In this document: piece by piece, positions 9,548 to 18,454 of the stretch
Layout of the letters: each line of letters begins with the position of its first letter
How positions within the stretch are numbered: position 1 is the first letter of the stretch
From: Pelosinus sp. IPA-1
GTDB taxonomy: Bacteria; Bacillota; Negativicutes; DSM-13327
DNA length: 64,000 nucleotides
Assembly (NCBI RefSeq): GCF_030269905.1
Contig: NZ_BSVC01000002.1
Location: 160,419-224,418 of the forward strand
Reading direction: 5' to 3'
Translations under genes and position numbers: made by a program
The notes under the pieces: model-generated
Told to the model about the DNA's origin: nothing
Seen by the model: the letters and a program-made list of their open reading frames with translations, nothing else
The model's database searches: none

Positions 9548-10129
9548 ATGAAAACATTATTGTTTGTGCTGAAAGGATTTGAAACCATGGAATTCAGCGT
9601 TTTTGTTGATGTCATGGGATGGGCGAGAAATGACTATGGGTTTGATGTGCCAGTTGTAACATGTGGTTTTCAAAAAGAGGTAACCAGCACCTTTAACATT
9701 CCAGTTTTAGTTGATAAAACAATTGATGAAATAAATGTTAATGATTATGATGCTTTGGCAATTCCGGGCGGGTTTGAGGAATTTGGATTCTACGAAGAAG
9801 CCTATGATGAACGATTTTTGAATCTTATTCGTGAATTTGATAAACAAGGCAAAATAATTGCCACGATTTGCGTAGCGGCGTTGCCCGTAGGTAAAAGCGG
9901 GGTGTTAATGGGAAGAAAAGCCACTACCTATCATTTGCGGGATGCATACCGTCAAAAGCAGTTGAAAGAATTTGATGTTGATGTGGTAAATGAGTCTATC
10001 GTCGTGGATAAAAACATTATTACCTCCTATTGTCCTGAAACCGCTTCAGGTGTAGCATTTAAACTTTTAGAGAAACTGACTTCCAGAGAAAAAATGGAAA
10101 TTGTAAAACATGCAATGGGCTTTAGATGA
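9548..10129 (+). CDS. DJ-1/PfpI family protein
   Basis: 193-residue cytoplasmic protein with the DJ-1/PfpI fold: N-terminal MKTLLFVLKGFETMEFS, the glycine-rich strand LAIPGGFEEFG, and the nucleophile elbow TICVAALPV, whose Cys at ~108 is the expected reactive residue. Members act as glyoxalase/deglycase, chaperone or amidotransferase-like enzymes; the sequence alone does not decide. GGGAG lies before the ATG. It follows the hydrolase gene and ends before a strong hairpin terminator at 10242-10290. Confidence 0.88.
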   Translation: MKTLLFVLKGFETMEFSVFVDVMGWARNDYGFDVPVVTCGFQKEVTSTFNIPVLVDKTIDEINVNDYDALAIPGGFEEFGFYEEAYDERFLNLIREFDKQGKIIATICVAALPVGKSGVLMGRKATTYHLRDAYRQKQLKEFDVDVVNESIVVDKNIITSYCPETASGVAFKLLEKLTSREKMEIVKHAMGFR

Positions 10130-10241
10130 ATATACCACATTCGCTTTCTAGTAGCCGATAGTAGAGCTGTTATAATCTTTGAAAATTTATATGTTTTCAG
10201 GAAGAATGTTGTAAAAGTATCTAAAACTATTATAGTCAAAA

Positions 10242-10290
10242 GATAAAAGAGAGACTCAGCACAGTAAAAATGCGGAGTCTCTCTTTTATC
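10242..10290. terminator. Bidirectional terminator
   Basis: Perfect 16-base arms GATAAAAGAGAGACTC and GAGTCTCTCTTTTATC with a 17-base loop. Flanked by A-rich and T-rich stretches, so it serves the PfpI gene and the convergent hxlR gene. Confidence 0.85.
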
Positions 10291-10312
10291 TTTTTGCCAT
10301 ATTTAAAATGCA

Positions 10313-10663
10313 CTATTCCTTCGGAAAGCTAAGGTTGGCTTTTGGCCAATTCAATTCACCCCAGTCACACATGAGGTCCAAGATAGGAACGAGTGTCTGT
10401 CCTTTTTTTGTTAACGAGTATTCAACTTTAGGCGGAATTTGGTGATATTCTTTGCGATCAATTAATTGATCAGTTTCTAATTCTTTAAGTTGTTGGCTCA
10501 GCATTTTGTGGGTAATACCTGGGAGTTTTCTCCTCAACTCCCCGTATCTTAAAATCCCGTGGGCAGATAATATATAAATGATTAACCACTTCCATTTACC
10601 ACCGAGCACAGACAAAGTATATATTACAGGGCAATCGAAGTTAATTTCCTCACATTTTTCCAT
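10313..10663 (-). CDS. HxlR-family transcriptional regulator (copy 1)
   Basis: 116 aa winged-helix regulator: GGKWKWLIIYIL, the recognition region THKMLSQQLKELE, and the wing motif IPPKVEYSLTKKG. Cys at ~11 (FDCPVIYTL) occupies the position of the redox-sensing cysteine in YodB/HypR-type members, so thiol or quinone stress sensing is a reasonable inference. Divergent from an FMN reductase. The intergenic region contains a motif repeated at the second HxlR locus (see 10703-10729). Confidence 0.9.
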   Translation of the reverse strand: MEKCEEINFDCPVIYTLSVLGGKWKWLIIYILSAHGILRYGELRRKLPGITHKMLSQQLKELETDQLIDRKEYHQIPPKVEYSLTKKGQTLVPILDLMCDWGELNWPKANLSFPKE

Positions 10664-10702
10664 ATGGACACTCTCCTTAAGTATAGTATCTTCCTTGATA
10701 TA

Positions 10703-10729
10703 TAGTATCTACCGCAAAGGTGCATACTT
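10703..10729 (-). promoter_or_regulatory. Putative HxlR operator (locus 1)
   Basis: Read on the minus strand: AAGTATGCAC, 11 bases, ATACTA. The identical arrangement with the same spacing occurs at 33581-33607, in the other hxlR/flavodoxin gap and in the same orientation relative to hxlR. Confidence 0.6.
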
Positions 10730-10795
10730 TTATATTGAAAGAGTAACATATATAATTAGATAAAACAACCAACAACTTATAGGAGGAATCTATAA

Positions 10796-11344
10796 ATGTC
10801 AAAAAATATACTCGTTTTAACAGGTAGTCCTAGAAAAGGTGGCAATAGCGATAAGTTGGCAGATGCATTTATTGCCGGTGCCCAGCAGGCAGGACACACG
10901 ACTGTAAAATATACAACCGGCGATAAAAACATTAAGGGATGTATAGACTGTCAGGCTTGTTTCAAAAAGGGTACAGCTTGTTCGATTCCGGACGATTTTA
11001 GTGAGCTTGCACCGCTTCTGGAGCAAGCTGATATGATTGTGTTCGCAACGCCATTGTACTGGTTTTCATTTCCGGCACAGCTGAAAGCCTCTATTGATAA
11101 GTTCTATTCTTTTCTCATTGGAAAAAGGACATTAAAGATAAAAGAATGCGCGCTTCTAGTCACCGGAGGTGTGGAAGATGAAACTAAGTTTGATGGTATT
11201 GTTACGTCCTATAAAATAATTGCTGAATTCCAGAATTGGAAGGATAGCGGCGTAATCATTGTACCAGGGCTTCATGATAAAGATGATATTCTCAAAACCG
11301 ACGGACTACAGAGAGGCGAAGCATTTGGGAAAAACATACTTTGA
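10796..11344 (+). CDS. NAD(P)H-dependent FMN reductase / flavodoxin-fold oxidoreductase
   Basis: 182 aa flavodoxin-like protein. FMN phosphate-binding loop TGSPRKGGNSDK at ~9-20, a Cys-rich segment GCIDCQACFKKGTAC typical of the iron-sulfur-flavoprotein-like NADPH-FMN reductases, and the TPLYWFSFPAQLK flavin-contact loop. It probably reduces quinones, flavins or nitro compounds. AGGAGG precedes the ATG. Divergent from HxlR copy 1, which is the usual arrangement for YodB-type control. Confidence 0.9.
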   Translation: MSKNILVLTGSPRKGGNSDKLADAFIAGAQQAGHTTVKYTTGDKNIKGCIDCQACFKKGTACSIPDDFSELAPLLEQADMIVFATPLYWFSFPAQLKASIDKFYSFLIGKRTLKIKECALLVTGGVEDETKFDGIVTSYKIIAEFQNWKDSGVIIVPGLHDKDDILKTDGLQRGEAFGKNIL

Positions 11345-11725
11345 GTTCGATATTCTTCAGATAATAAATTTGAAGATCGGTTTGATGCAAGCAGAATTCA
11401 TTACGAGAAATATTGATTGAAGCTGTCTTTGATGAAATATCCTAAGTGGGTTAAGCTCAGAAATTCTTCGGTTGCCATTATACATTTCAAACAGAAGGGC
11501 CTGTGCACAAAATGCAGACACTTCTGTTTTTATGTAGATAAAGCCTTGCAGAAGCTTTGCATTCTAAAGGTAAAAGAATCGCTTACCAGGATTGCCAAAT
11601 ATTCATTATTTTAATATCAATAATAGACTTTTGAAGGGAGAAGATGACCACAGAGCTTATAATTCAAGTCAGTCGGACAAATATTTAATACTATTTTCAG
11701 CCATAATAGGCTGGGAGGGGATAGA
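11345..11725. other. Intergenic region after FMN reductase
   Basis: About 380 bases without a gene I can support. A weak hairpin with arms ACAGAAG/CTTCTGT followed by TTTT lies at 11491-11531. An open frame at 11417-11614 has no ribosome binding site and no recognisable features, so I did not call it. Confidence 0.5.
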
Positions 11726-12325
11726 TTGTTTGACAGAATTCTTGATATTTTAAGCAGCCTTGGATTGATAGGGGTATTTGCTGGAGTTTTTCTAGAGGCG
11801 ATAGGATTACCATTTCCAGGCAGCGTGTTAGTTGCTTTGGCAGGTTTTTTGTCAAAGCAAGGAGAGTTTGATATGATAATAGCCTGGCTGGTATCTTTAC
11901 TAGGATATATGCTAGGTTCTATTTCAGCCTTTATGCTAGGACGTCGTATTGGAGAGCCATTTATAAAAAGATGGGGGAGATATATTCAACTAACCCCGGA
12001 ACGTATTAGAAAGGCACAGGAACTTCTACAAAAGTCCGCCCCGGCTTATATTATTGGTGCTCGCTTTCTACCAACAATCGGTAATGTTACTCCCTATGTA
12101 GCAGGCATTAGCGGTATTTCTATTATTAAATTTCTTATCTACGATATGGTGCACGCGGTTCTGTGGCTAACCATCTTTCTGTATGTTGGGGCTGCGCTAG
12201 GCATGCAATTGAATATGATGGTAGAGAACCCTAGGTTTAAGTGGGGGGCCATTGGAGGTGGCTTCTTGCTATTAGTTTATGTGTTTAGGGATTTGTTGCC
12301 TATACGTAATAAAAATAAGGTATAA
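11726..12325 (+). CDS. DedA-family membrane protein
   Basis: 199 aa integral membrane protein of the DedA/SNARE-associated family (VTT domain). The family pattern is evident: FLEAIGLPFPGSVLVALAG near the N terminus, a GYMLGSISAFMLGR segment, and ARFLPTIGNVTPYVAGISG, the re-entrant region with the conserved Arg and Pro. Members are linked to lipid scrambling or undecaprenyl-phosphate flipping and to proton-motive-force homeostasis. TTG start behind GGGAGGGG. A repeat-A hairpin follows and probably terminates it. Confidence 0.9.
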   Translation: MFDRILDILSSLGLIGVFAGVFLEAIGLPFPGSVLVALAGFLSKQGEFDMIIAWLVSLLGYMLGSISAFMLGRRIGEPFIKRWGRYIQLTPERIRKAQELLQKSAPAYIIGARFLPTIGNVTPYVAGISGISIIKFLIYDMVHAVLWLTIFLYVGAALGMQLNMMVENPRFKWGAIGGGFLLLVYVFRDLLPIRNKNKV

Positions 12326-12354
12326 ATGTAGTGTTTGAGTTAACAATCAATATA

Positions 12355-12420
12355 ACGAAAAACTCCTGCAAAGCACTAGCATTGCAGGAGTTTTGTCTTT
12401 TAATAGAAATATTGGATACT
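12355..12420. repeat. Palindromic repeat A, copy 3
   Basis: Hairpin AAACTCCTGCAA...TTGCAGGAGTTTT with a short loop, followed by a variant of the conserved tail ending in ATATTGGATAC. It sits 30 bases after the dedA stop. Confidence 0.85.
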
Positions 12421-12452
12421 GCTTTCTGGGAGGAAGGCAACAAAGCGTAATC

Positions 12453-12947
12453 TTACAAAGACAGCAATTGATTTTTCCAGTATTGTAGATCTACGGCACT
12501 TAATGGCAGTTCGATGGCCGAATCGCTGTCGGTGTATTTAAAGAAAATTTTTATAGTATTAGCCTGGTATATTTCCTTCAGGACCTGTGGGGGGAAGGTG
12601 ACAAATAAAGTATTGGTATATTTAAAAGATTTTCCCGTGGGAAAATCTTTTTGCGAATAGGTCGGCGGCTGGGCGGATAACTCAATACTATCGATTTTGT
12701 ATGTTTTACCATCAATATCAATGATGAAGAACTTTTCCAGTGGTCCAGAATGATAGCGGAAATCAACTATAGATAAGGTTGCTCCTATAGCAGTATTTGT
12801 TTGAGGATCAATTACGCCACGGAAATCAATATTACAGTAGGCTGATAAGTTGCTGACAGTACGATTGTCGTAAGAATAAACCGTATAGCTGCAATAAAAG
12901 GCAATGGTGACGATAACGAGTACTAGGATAGTTGTCTTTTTACGCAT
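12453..12947 (-). CDS. Small exported protein of unknown function
   Basis: 164 aa with an N-terminal hydrophobic segment (KKTTILVLVIVTIAFYCS), acting as signal peptide or membrane anchor, followed by a soluble, beta-rich domain (IDIDGKTYKIDSIEL; NTIKIFFKYT). I do not recognise the family. A good Shine-Dalgarno (AAGGAG) lies before the ATG. Single gene between two copies of repeat A. Confidence 0.7.
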   Translation of the reverse strand: MRKKTTILVLVIVTIAFYCSYTVYSYDNRTVSNLSAYCNIDFRGVIDPQTNTAIGATLSIVDFRYHSGPLEKFFIIDIDGKTYKIDSIELSAQPPTYSQKDFPTGKSFKYTNTLFVTFPPQVLKEIYQANTIKIFFKYTDSDSAIELPLSAVDLQYWKNQLLSL

Positions 12948-13012
12948 AATAACTCCTTGAAAAGTGTGTTGTATTTACCGCTTAATGTTACAGGAGTTTA
13001 GCATTTTTGTCT

Positions 13013-13073
13013 ATATAACAAACTCCTGAAGCAGCCTAGCCTTGCAGGAACTTTGTATTTAATGGTATATATA
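13013..13073. repeat. Palindromic repeat A, copy 4
   Basis: ACAAACTCCTG...CTTGCAGGAACTTTGT with a short deletion in the left arm and the tail TATTTAATGGTA. It lies upstream of hcp. Confidence 0.8.
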
Positions 13074-13087
13074 TTTGTTTTCCCTTA

Positions 13088-13103
13088 TGTGATTTCGCTC
13101 ACA
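13088..13103. promoter_or_regulatory. CRP/FNR-type operator (probable HcpR site) before hcp
   Basis: TGTGA-TTTCGC-TCACA, a perfect CRP/FNR-family inverted repeat 78 bases before the hcp start. In anaerobic bacteria the CRP/FNR-family regulator HcpR recognises this half-site upstream of hcp and activates it under nitrosative stress. No hcpR gene is in the window. Confidence 0.7.
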
Positions 13104-13180
13104 GTCAAGTGATACAGTTTTCGCTAGAATAACATCAGAAGATTTAAATAGCGCTTCGCAATATAAGGGGGATAAAATAT

Positions 13181-14896
13181 ATGTCAATGTTTTGTTATCA
13201 ATGTCAAGAAACAGCTAAAGGTACTGGCTGCACCATGCGCGGTGTCTGTGGAAAAACGGCTGATGTGTCCAATCTACAAGACCTGCTCATGTATACACTA
13301 AAAGGGATTTCGGTTTATACACTCGAAGCTCGTCAGGCTAAAATTGCTACACCCGAGGCCGATAAGTTTATAATGGAAGGCTTATTTGCCACCATTACTA
13401 ATGCTAACTTCGATAAGGAGCACTTTGTTGTGCTCGTAAAACAAGCGCTGATCGTAAGAGATAACGTGAAAGCTACTTTAGTAAAAGCTGGTGTAAAGGT
13501 AGAAGCTGCAAATGACAGTACGAAATCCATCTGGCAGAAATTGACTGGCTGGTTCACAGCGGATGGAGCAGTAGAAGCTTCTCATGACAGCACTATGTGG
13601 TTTGCTGACAATGCACCAGAATTTGAAAAAAAGGCTGCCACAGTCGGAATTTTGGCAACTGAAAATGAAGATGTCCGTTCATTACGCGAGTTGCTAACCT
13701 ATGGCGTAAAAGGAATGGCGGCCTATGCTGAGCACGCCTACACATTAGGCTATATGGAGGATGCTATTTTTGCCTTTATGCAAAAAGCATTAGTTGCCAC
13801 TATTAACGATAAGCTGAGTGCTGATGAATTGGTTGCTTTGGTGATGGAATGCGGCAAATACGGTGTTGATGTTATGGCCTTATTGGATAAAGCCAATACC
13901 AGTACCTATGGCAACCCGGAGATTACCAAGGTCAATATTGGTGTGAGAAACAACCCTGGTATCCTTATCAGCGGTCATGATTTAAAAGATTTGGAAGAAT
14001 TATTAGAACAAACCCAAGGGACGGGCGTTGATGTATACACCCACGGCGAGATGTTGCCGGCGCATTACTATCCAGCCTTTAAGAAATATGGCAATTTTGC
14101 TGGTAATTATGGCAATGCCTGGTGGTTGCAGGACAAAGAATTTGAAACCTTCAATGGACCCATCCTGATGACGACGAACTGCTTAGTGCCGCCGAAAGCT
14201 AGTTATAAAGACCGCGTGTATGTGACGGGGGTAGTCGGTTTTGAAGGCTTGAAAGAAATCGGTGAGCGTAAAAATGGTAAGCCGAAAGACTTTACGGCTC
14301 TTATCGCTCACGCTAAAAAATGCCCGCCTCCTAAGGGGCTAGAACAAGGGGAAATAATCGGTGGTTTCGCTCACAACCAGGTATTAGCTCTGGCTGATAA
14401 GGTTGTGGATGCAGTGAAAAGTGGCGCTATCAAACGCTTCTTTGTTATGGCGGGTTGCGACGGCCGCATGAAGAGCAGAGATTACTACGCTGATTTTGCA
14501 AAAGCATTGCCTCAAGATACTGTTATACTGACAGCGGGCTGCGCCAAATACCGTTATAACAAGCTTCCTCTGGGTGATATTGGCGGCATTCCCCGTGTAT
14601 TGGATGCTGGTCAATGCAACGACTCCTACTCGCTAGCACTTATAGCCTTGAAACTTAAAGAGGTTTTTGGTCTAGATGATATTAATAAATTGCCGATATC
14701 CTACAATATCGCCTGGTATGAGCAAAAAGCCGTTATCGTTCTCCTAGCTCTGTTATACCTTGGTGTGAAAAATATTCATCTTGGACCGACACTGCCTGCC
14801 TTCCTTTCACCGAATGTAGCCAAGGTGCTTGTAGAGCAATTTGGCATCGGCGGCATCAGCAATCCCGAAGATGATATCAAAATGTTCATGGCCTAA
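13181..14896 (+). CDS. hcp: Hydroxylamine reductase / hybrid cluster protein Hcp
   Basis: 571 aa cytoplasmic Fe-S enzyme. N-terminal cysteines at ~5, 8, 17 and 23 (CYQCQ ... GCTMRGVC) have the spacing of the anaerobe class that binds a [4Fe-4S] cluster. Hybrid-cluster ligand motifs follow: [41 protein letters not shown]. It reduces hydroxylamine and, as shown for E. coli Hcp, nitric oxide to nitrous oxide. The NADH reductase partner Hcr is not adjacent. GGGG precedes the ATG. Likely controlled by the HcpR-type site upstream; a strong terminator follows. Confidence 0.97.
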   Translation: MSMFCYQCQETAKGTGCTMRGVCGKTADVSNLQDLLMYTLKGISVYTLEARQAKIATPEADKFIMEGLFATITNANFDKEHFVVLVKQALIVRDNVKATLVKAGVKVEAANDSTKSIWQKLTGWFTADGAVEASHDSTMWFADNAPEFEKKAATVGILATENEDVRSLRELLTYGVKGMAAYAEHAYTLGYMEDAIFAFMQKALVATINDKLSADELVALVMECGKYGVDVMALLDKANTSTYGNPEITKVNIGVRNNPGILISGHDLKDLEELLEQTQGTGVDVYTHGEMLPAHYYPAFKKYGNFAGNYGNAWWLQDKEFETFNGPILMTTNCLVPPKASYKDRVYVTGVVGFEGLKEIGERKNGKPKDFTALIAHAKKCPPPKGLEQGEIIGGFAHNQVLALADKVVDAVKSGAIKRFFVMAGCDGRMKSRDYYADFAKALPQDTVILTAGCAKYRYNKLPLGDIGGIPRVLDAGQCNDSYSLALIALKLKEVFGLDDINKLPISYNIAWYEQKAVIVLLALLYLGVKNIHLGPTLPAFLSPNVAKVLVEQFGIGGISNPEDDIKMFMA

Positions 14897-14970
14897 GCAA
14901 CTGCCAGTTTAATTTAGCAGTTTGCTGAGATTTAGAGATAGTTAGTTATATATATCTAGACTTAGGCGTA

Positions 14971-15004
14971 AAAAAGAGGTGGCGAAAGCCACCTCTTTTT
15001 CTAT
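14971..15004. terminator. Bidirectional intrinsic terminator
   Basis: AAAAAGAGGTGGC-GAAA-GCCACCTCTTTTT: perfect 13-base arms with a GNRA tetraloop. It lies between hcp and the convergent oxidoreductase gene. Confidence 0.93.
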
Positions 15005-15052
15005 TATTCTTACTTGCTGTCCAGTAAACTATCGAAGATTTCTTATGTCTAT

Positions 15053-16060
15053 TTACACATTATCGGAAAATGAATGAATAAGAGATATTTTGCCTTGTGA
15101 TTTTCCAGACTCGATATATTGATGGGCCTCACCGATTTGATAAAATGGAAACTGTTTTTCATCTCGATTAATACGTAATTGATTCTTTTCAATCATCTGA
15201 CTTATATTATTTAAGATGGCATGATGGCGAGCTCTTTCAATATTATAAACCATTGGTATTAGCATGAATACGGCGTGGAGACTAATCGCCTTAGCATGCA
15301 TGATACCGAGATCAAGATTGACTCTTGCATTTGTGGTACAAACAGAACCATTGTATTTTACTGCCTTAAAACTATTGATTAAATTATTTCCGCCTACTGG
15401 GTCGAGGACAACATCAAAACCTTTACCATCGGTATATTTCTTTACATATTCCTCTACGGACTCCGATTCGGTAAAAATAGCAGCGTCAGCACCTAATTCT
15501 TTTATAATATTCGCTTGGTTTTGACTTCGTACCGTTCCATAGACGAACGCTCCTTGTTGTTTGGCCAATTGCAGCGCAATATGTCCTACGCCGCCTGCAG
15601 CGCCCTGAATTAATACTTTATCCCCTGCATGAATTTGTACCTTTTCTCTAAGGGCTTCCCAAGCAGTTAGACTGACGAGGGGAAATAAGGCAGCCGTTGC
15701 ATGGTCTATATTTGAGGGCTTTTTTGCAATTAAGTTAACATCGACTAGCATATAGTCAGCTAATGCACCTTGAAGCTGACCAACACCGCCAGCACAGCCA
15801 AAAACTTCATCTCCAACATTCCAATGCAGAACATTCTCACCTAGGGCAACTATTTCGCCAGAAAAGTCGGCATTTAATATAGCAGGAAAAGCTGGGGTAA
15901 TAGCTGGTACCAATCCTGAGCGGATTTTTGTCTCTATAGGGTTGATACCGCTGGCAGCTACTTTCACCAGAACATACCCTGCTTTTACCTCTGGCTGCTT
16001 GACGTCAGCTGCTTCAAAAACCTCAGGTCCACCGTAAGCACGAATTACCATTGCTTTCAT
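15053..16060 (-). CDS. Zinc-independent quinone-oxidoreductase-like dehydrogenase (MDR family)
   Basis: 335 aa NAD(P)H-dependent medium-chain reductase. N-terminal GroES-like domain (GYVLVKVAASGINPIE, ADFSGEIVALG) and Rossmann domain with the nucleotide loop QGAAGGVGHIALQLAKQ at ~150-166. The cysteines of zinc-dependent alcohol dehydrogenases are absent, so this is the quinone oxidoreductase/enoyl-reductase branch. The substrate cannot be told. AGGAGG precedes the ATG. Transcribed alone, convergent with hcp. Confidence 0.9.
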   Translation of the reverse strand: MKAMVIRAYGGPEVFEAADVKQPEVKAGYVLVKVAASGINPIETKIRSGLVPAITPAFPAILNADFSGEIVALGENVLHWNVGDEVFGCAGGVGQLQGALADYMLVDVNLIAKKPSNIDHATAALFPLVSLTAWEALREKVQIHAGDKVLIQGAAGGVGHIALQLAKQQGAFVYGTVRSQNQANIIKELGADAAIFTESESVEEYVKKYTDGKGFDVVLDPVGGNNLINSFKAVKYNGSVCTTNARVNLDLGIMHAKAISLHAVFMLIPMVYNIERARHHAILNNISQMIEKNQLRINRDEKQFPFYQIGEAHQYIESGKSQGKISLIHSFSDNV

Positions 16061-16479
16061 TCCAATTCCTCCTATTATGTTATTTATCTATTTAAGACTA
16101 TGTTAGTTTACTTTAACGGTACAAAATGAATGGTTAATAAAATTACTCTTACGAATACTACAGAGTCCATGCCGCATTACTACTCTTCCGTAGTATATCC
16201 GATAATTCCTTGTTTTCCATCAAAATCAGTGGGGCGAATTTATCTAAATTATCCTCGTTCCTAAGTGCACAGAATGAAAATCTAAGGTACTTCCTATGCG
16301 CCTTGAAACTACATGTGAATTATCGCCAACTTGTACTTCTATTACGAATGTATAGGTTAGCGATAATTTTGCTACTCGTAGGGGGGGAAGTATAAGGAAA
16401 TAAAGGAATAATAGAGATTGATGTATAAGTTAAAGTGGATATTATTGTAAAACAAAGATAAAAACAAGGAGTAATTGGA
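16061..16479. other. Intergenic region between two divergent genes
   Basis: About 420 bases. A +strand open frame at 16210-16395 has no ribosome binding site and an improbable composition, and I reject it. No repeat A copy is present. I see no clear operator or terminator. Confidence 0.5.
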
Positions 16480-17268
16480 ATGAAAAATTTTTCGTTAAAG
16501 GTATTTACGGGGATAATAATTATGGCCTTTTTGTTTTTATGTCATAATGAGAGTGCTGATGCTGCGCGAATTACCAAAACTTTAGATGAGAATACAAGGA
16601 TAATGCCTTATGGAGTAGTAGTGACAACGTGGGATAACATACCTAAATTTAAGAAAGGAACCGCTGTTACGCTTAATGAGTATGGTGAAGTATTTGAGGG
16701 CATATTGGCTGCAGATGTAAGTTTGCCATATGAAACTGGTATATCTCGGGATTCTCTCAAGCCAACAGGATATACGCCGATGCCTTTTTATGTTTTTTCT
16801 AATACGACTACTACAACAACAAATAGAGTTCTTACATTTAAAAGCGGAACAAAAATTACATTCAATGATAAGGGTGAAGTTAGTAAAGGTACATTAAATA
16901 GTTCTAATCAAAGCATCGCCCTAAATCAATCAACCTATATACAAGTATCTGAAGGCGAAGTAAGTTTTCATAAAAATGGGATGTTAGCAACGTGTACTTT
17001 AGCCAATGATTCTTATTTGAGGCCTATAGGTTGGTCAAAAATTTTAACTGAAAACTATACAAATAACTCGGCATGCCCAGGGTTTGTTGAATTTAAGGCC
17101 AGAAAACCAATTGTGCTAAATGAAAAAGGCGAAGTAGTCAAAGGGACGTTAAATAAGGACACCAAACTACTTTCACCAGTCGGTATTAAGGTTTATGAAG
17201 CTGAAACTACGGTAGAATTGGATGATGAAGGTATTGTTGGGAATGCTCTAAAAGTACCAACGGTTTGA
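16480..17268 (+). CDS. Secreted protein with internal repeats, function unknown
   Basis: 262 aa with a signal peptide (~1-28, cleavage near SADAA). The mature part consists of about four repeats built on a motif V-x-L/F-N-x-x-G-E-V-x-x-G-T-L: AVTLNEYGEVFEGIL at ~64, ITFNDKGEVSKGTLN at ~127, a weaker VSFHKNGMLATCTL, and IVLNEKGEVVKGTLN at ~210. Between them lie segments with PTGY / PIGW / PVGI. The spacing resembles MORN-like beta-hairpin repeats without the aromatic residues. Extracytoplasmic. AAGGAG lies before the ATG. Confidence 0.75.
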   Translation: MKNFSLKVFTGIIIMAFLFLCHNESADAARITKTLDENTRIMPYGVVVTTWDNIPKFKKGTAVTLNEYGEVFEGILAADVSLPYETGISRDSLKPTGYTPMPFYVFSNTTTTTTNRVLTFKSGTKITFNDKGEVSKGTLNSSNQSIALNQSTYIQVSEGEVSFHKNGMLATCTLANDSYLRPIGWSKILTENYTNNSACPGFVEFKARKPIVLNEKGEVVKGTLNKDTKLLSPVGIKVYEAETTVELDDEGIVGNALKVPTV

Positions 17269-17349
17269 TTACATGGCTAGAGGAAATGATCTAGTATCTC
17301 TGTCCTTCAAAATGATCAATTGTAGATTCCGATGATTATGAAAACTAGA

Positions 17350-17411
17350 AATCAATATATAGCGACAAACTCCCGCAAAGCAGTATAGCCTTGCAGGAGT
17401 TTTGTATTTTA
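17350..17411. repeat. Palindromic repeat A, copy 5
   Basis: ATCAATATATAGCGACAAAC then TCCCGCAAAG...CCTTGCAGGAGTTTTGT. It keeps the left flank (AATATATAxCGACAA) shared with copies 12-14. It lies between two convergent genes. Confidence 0.85.
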
Positions 17412-17417
17412 ATTACC

Positions 17418-17783
17418 TTATTTTTTGTTATTAAACTCTTCCATCTGTTTCAAATAATTTATTTGAACAGCATTTTTTCCAGCATATTTAATATTATCGA
17501 TAACGTCAGCATTGCTAGTCTTGCCAGTAGGATCTAAATCAGCTTTCATGCTATTGAATTGTTCATCAGATATTTCTATGTAACTGCCGCAATTCGGACA
17601 AGATATTGAATAGCGGGTATTATACGGAATTACTGGAATAAAAAATAATGTAAACCATGTTCTATTTTTACACAATTGCCATGTTTGTGTACGATTACAG
17701 TATCCGCATGTTTTTTCAAACATTGGTCCTACTACTTTTTTTGTAACTTTGCCCCATCCGAAGAGGAAAAACAAAATAATCAC
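17418..17783 (-). CDS. Zinc-ribbon family protein
   Basis: 121 aa. An N-terminal hydrophobic stretch (MIILFFLFGWG) is followed by two CxxC pairs: KTCGYCNRTQTW and ISCPNCGSYIEI. They bracket the conserved WFTLFFIPVIPYNTRY. This order is that of the small zinc-ribbon_15-type proteins of unknown role. The C-terminal tail is helical and charged. AAGGAGTGATT lies before the start. Confidence 0.8.
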   Translation of the reverse strand: MIILFFLFGWGKVTKKVVGPMFEKTCGYCNRTQTWQLCKNRTWFTLFFIPVIPYNTRYSISCPNCGSYIEISDEQFNSMKADLDPTGKTSNADVIDNIKYAGKNAVQINYLKQMEEFNNKK

Positions 17784-17989
17784 TCCTTATATACTACAAA
17801 AATTATACTGTAACAATTATAGCATATTATGGTATATTACGACATAATTGCACGAACACTTTTCTTTTTCCATAGGTACAGATAATGTAATAGAGGCATA
17901 AATTTGAAGTATCGTCAATCCACTTAGGAATAGTTAAAAATATGAGAGAAAAAGAAGGGAAGTGCTCAAGAAATCCTATCCTGTGACTC

Positions 17990-18454
17990 TTAGGACTCAT
18001 TATCACCGAACCGAAATGAACATAGCTTTTGTAACGAATCCATAAAGCAAGTCGCATCCGATTGAAGAACGCCAAAGTATATATCATCAATGTTTTCAAT
18101 TAATGGTAATGCCTGATTGACTTTTTTTTGACCTGCATCTAGTAACAGGATAATTTTTGCCCTTGTATCAGTAGGATGTTGTTTTCGTTGAATATATTGT
18201 TTCTTTTCGAGCAGTTTCAGTATTTGAGAGGTCGTCATGACATCGATTGCTGAGTGATCGGCAATCATTTTTTGAGTAGGGTTTTCACCGCGATTTTGCA
18301 AATAAGCGGTAACTGTAAGTATGATAAATTGCGGATGGGTTAGATTGATAGGGCGTAACGCTTTCTGTATTTGGGTATACCAATTATTATAGGCTCTAAT
18401 GAACAGAAAACCCGGACTTTTCGAGGAATCATTTTTAAACTTGGAACTAATCAT
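17990..18454 (-). CDS. MarR-family transcriptional regulator
   Basis: About 155 aa winged-helix regulator: LTHPQFIILTVTAYL, HTH region PTQKMIADHSAIDVMTTSQILKLL (positions ~60-84), and wing YIQRKQHPTDTRAKII. I place the start at the second Met (MISSKFKN); an upstream ATG four codons earlier is possible. Both lie inside the end of the SRPBCC gene, so the two are translationally coupled. A 30-base palindrome upstream of the pair is its probable autoregulatory operator. Confidence 0.88.
   Translation of the reverse strand: MISSKFKNDSSKSPGFLFIRAYNNWYTQIQKALRPINLTHPQFIILTVTAYLQNRGENPTQKMIADHSAIDVMTTSQILKLLEKKQYIQRKQHPTDTRAKIILLLDAGQKKVNQALPLIENIDDIYFGVLQSDATCFMDSLQKLCSFRFGDNES

Noticed and set aside
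11417-11614. 65-residue Cys-containing ORF
   Set aside because: Starts with a non-ATG codon without Shine-Dalgarno, improbable composition, and a hairpin lies within it.
16210-16395. 61-residue ORF
   Set aside because: No ribosome binding site and no recognisable feature. It lies in a gap between divergent genes.
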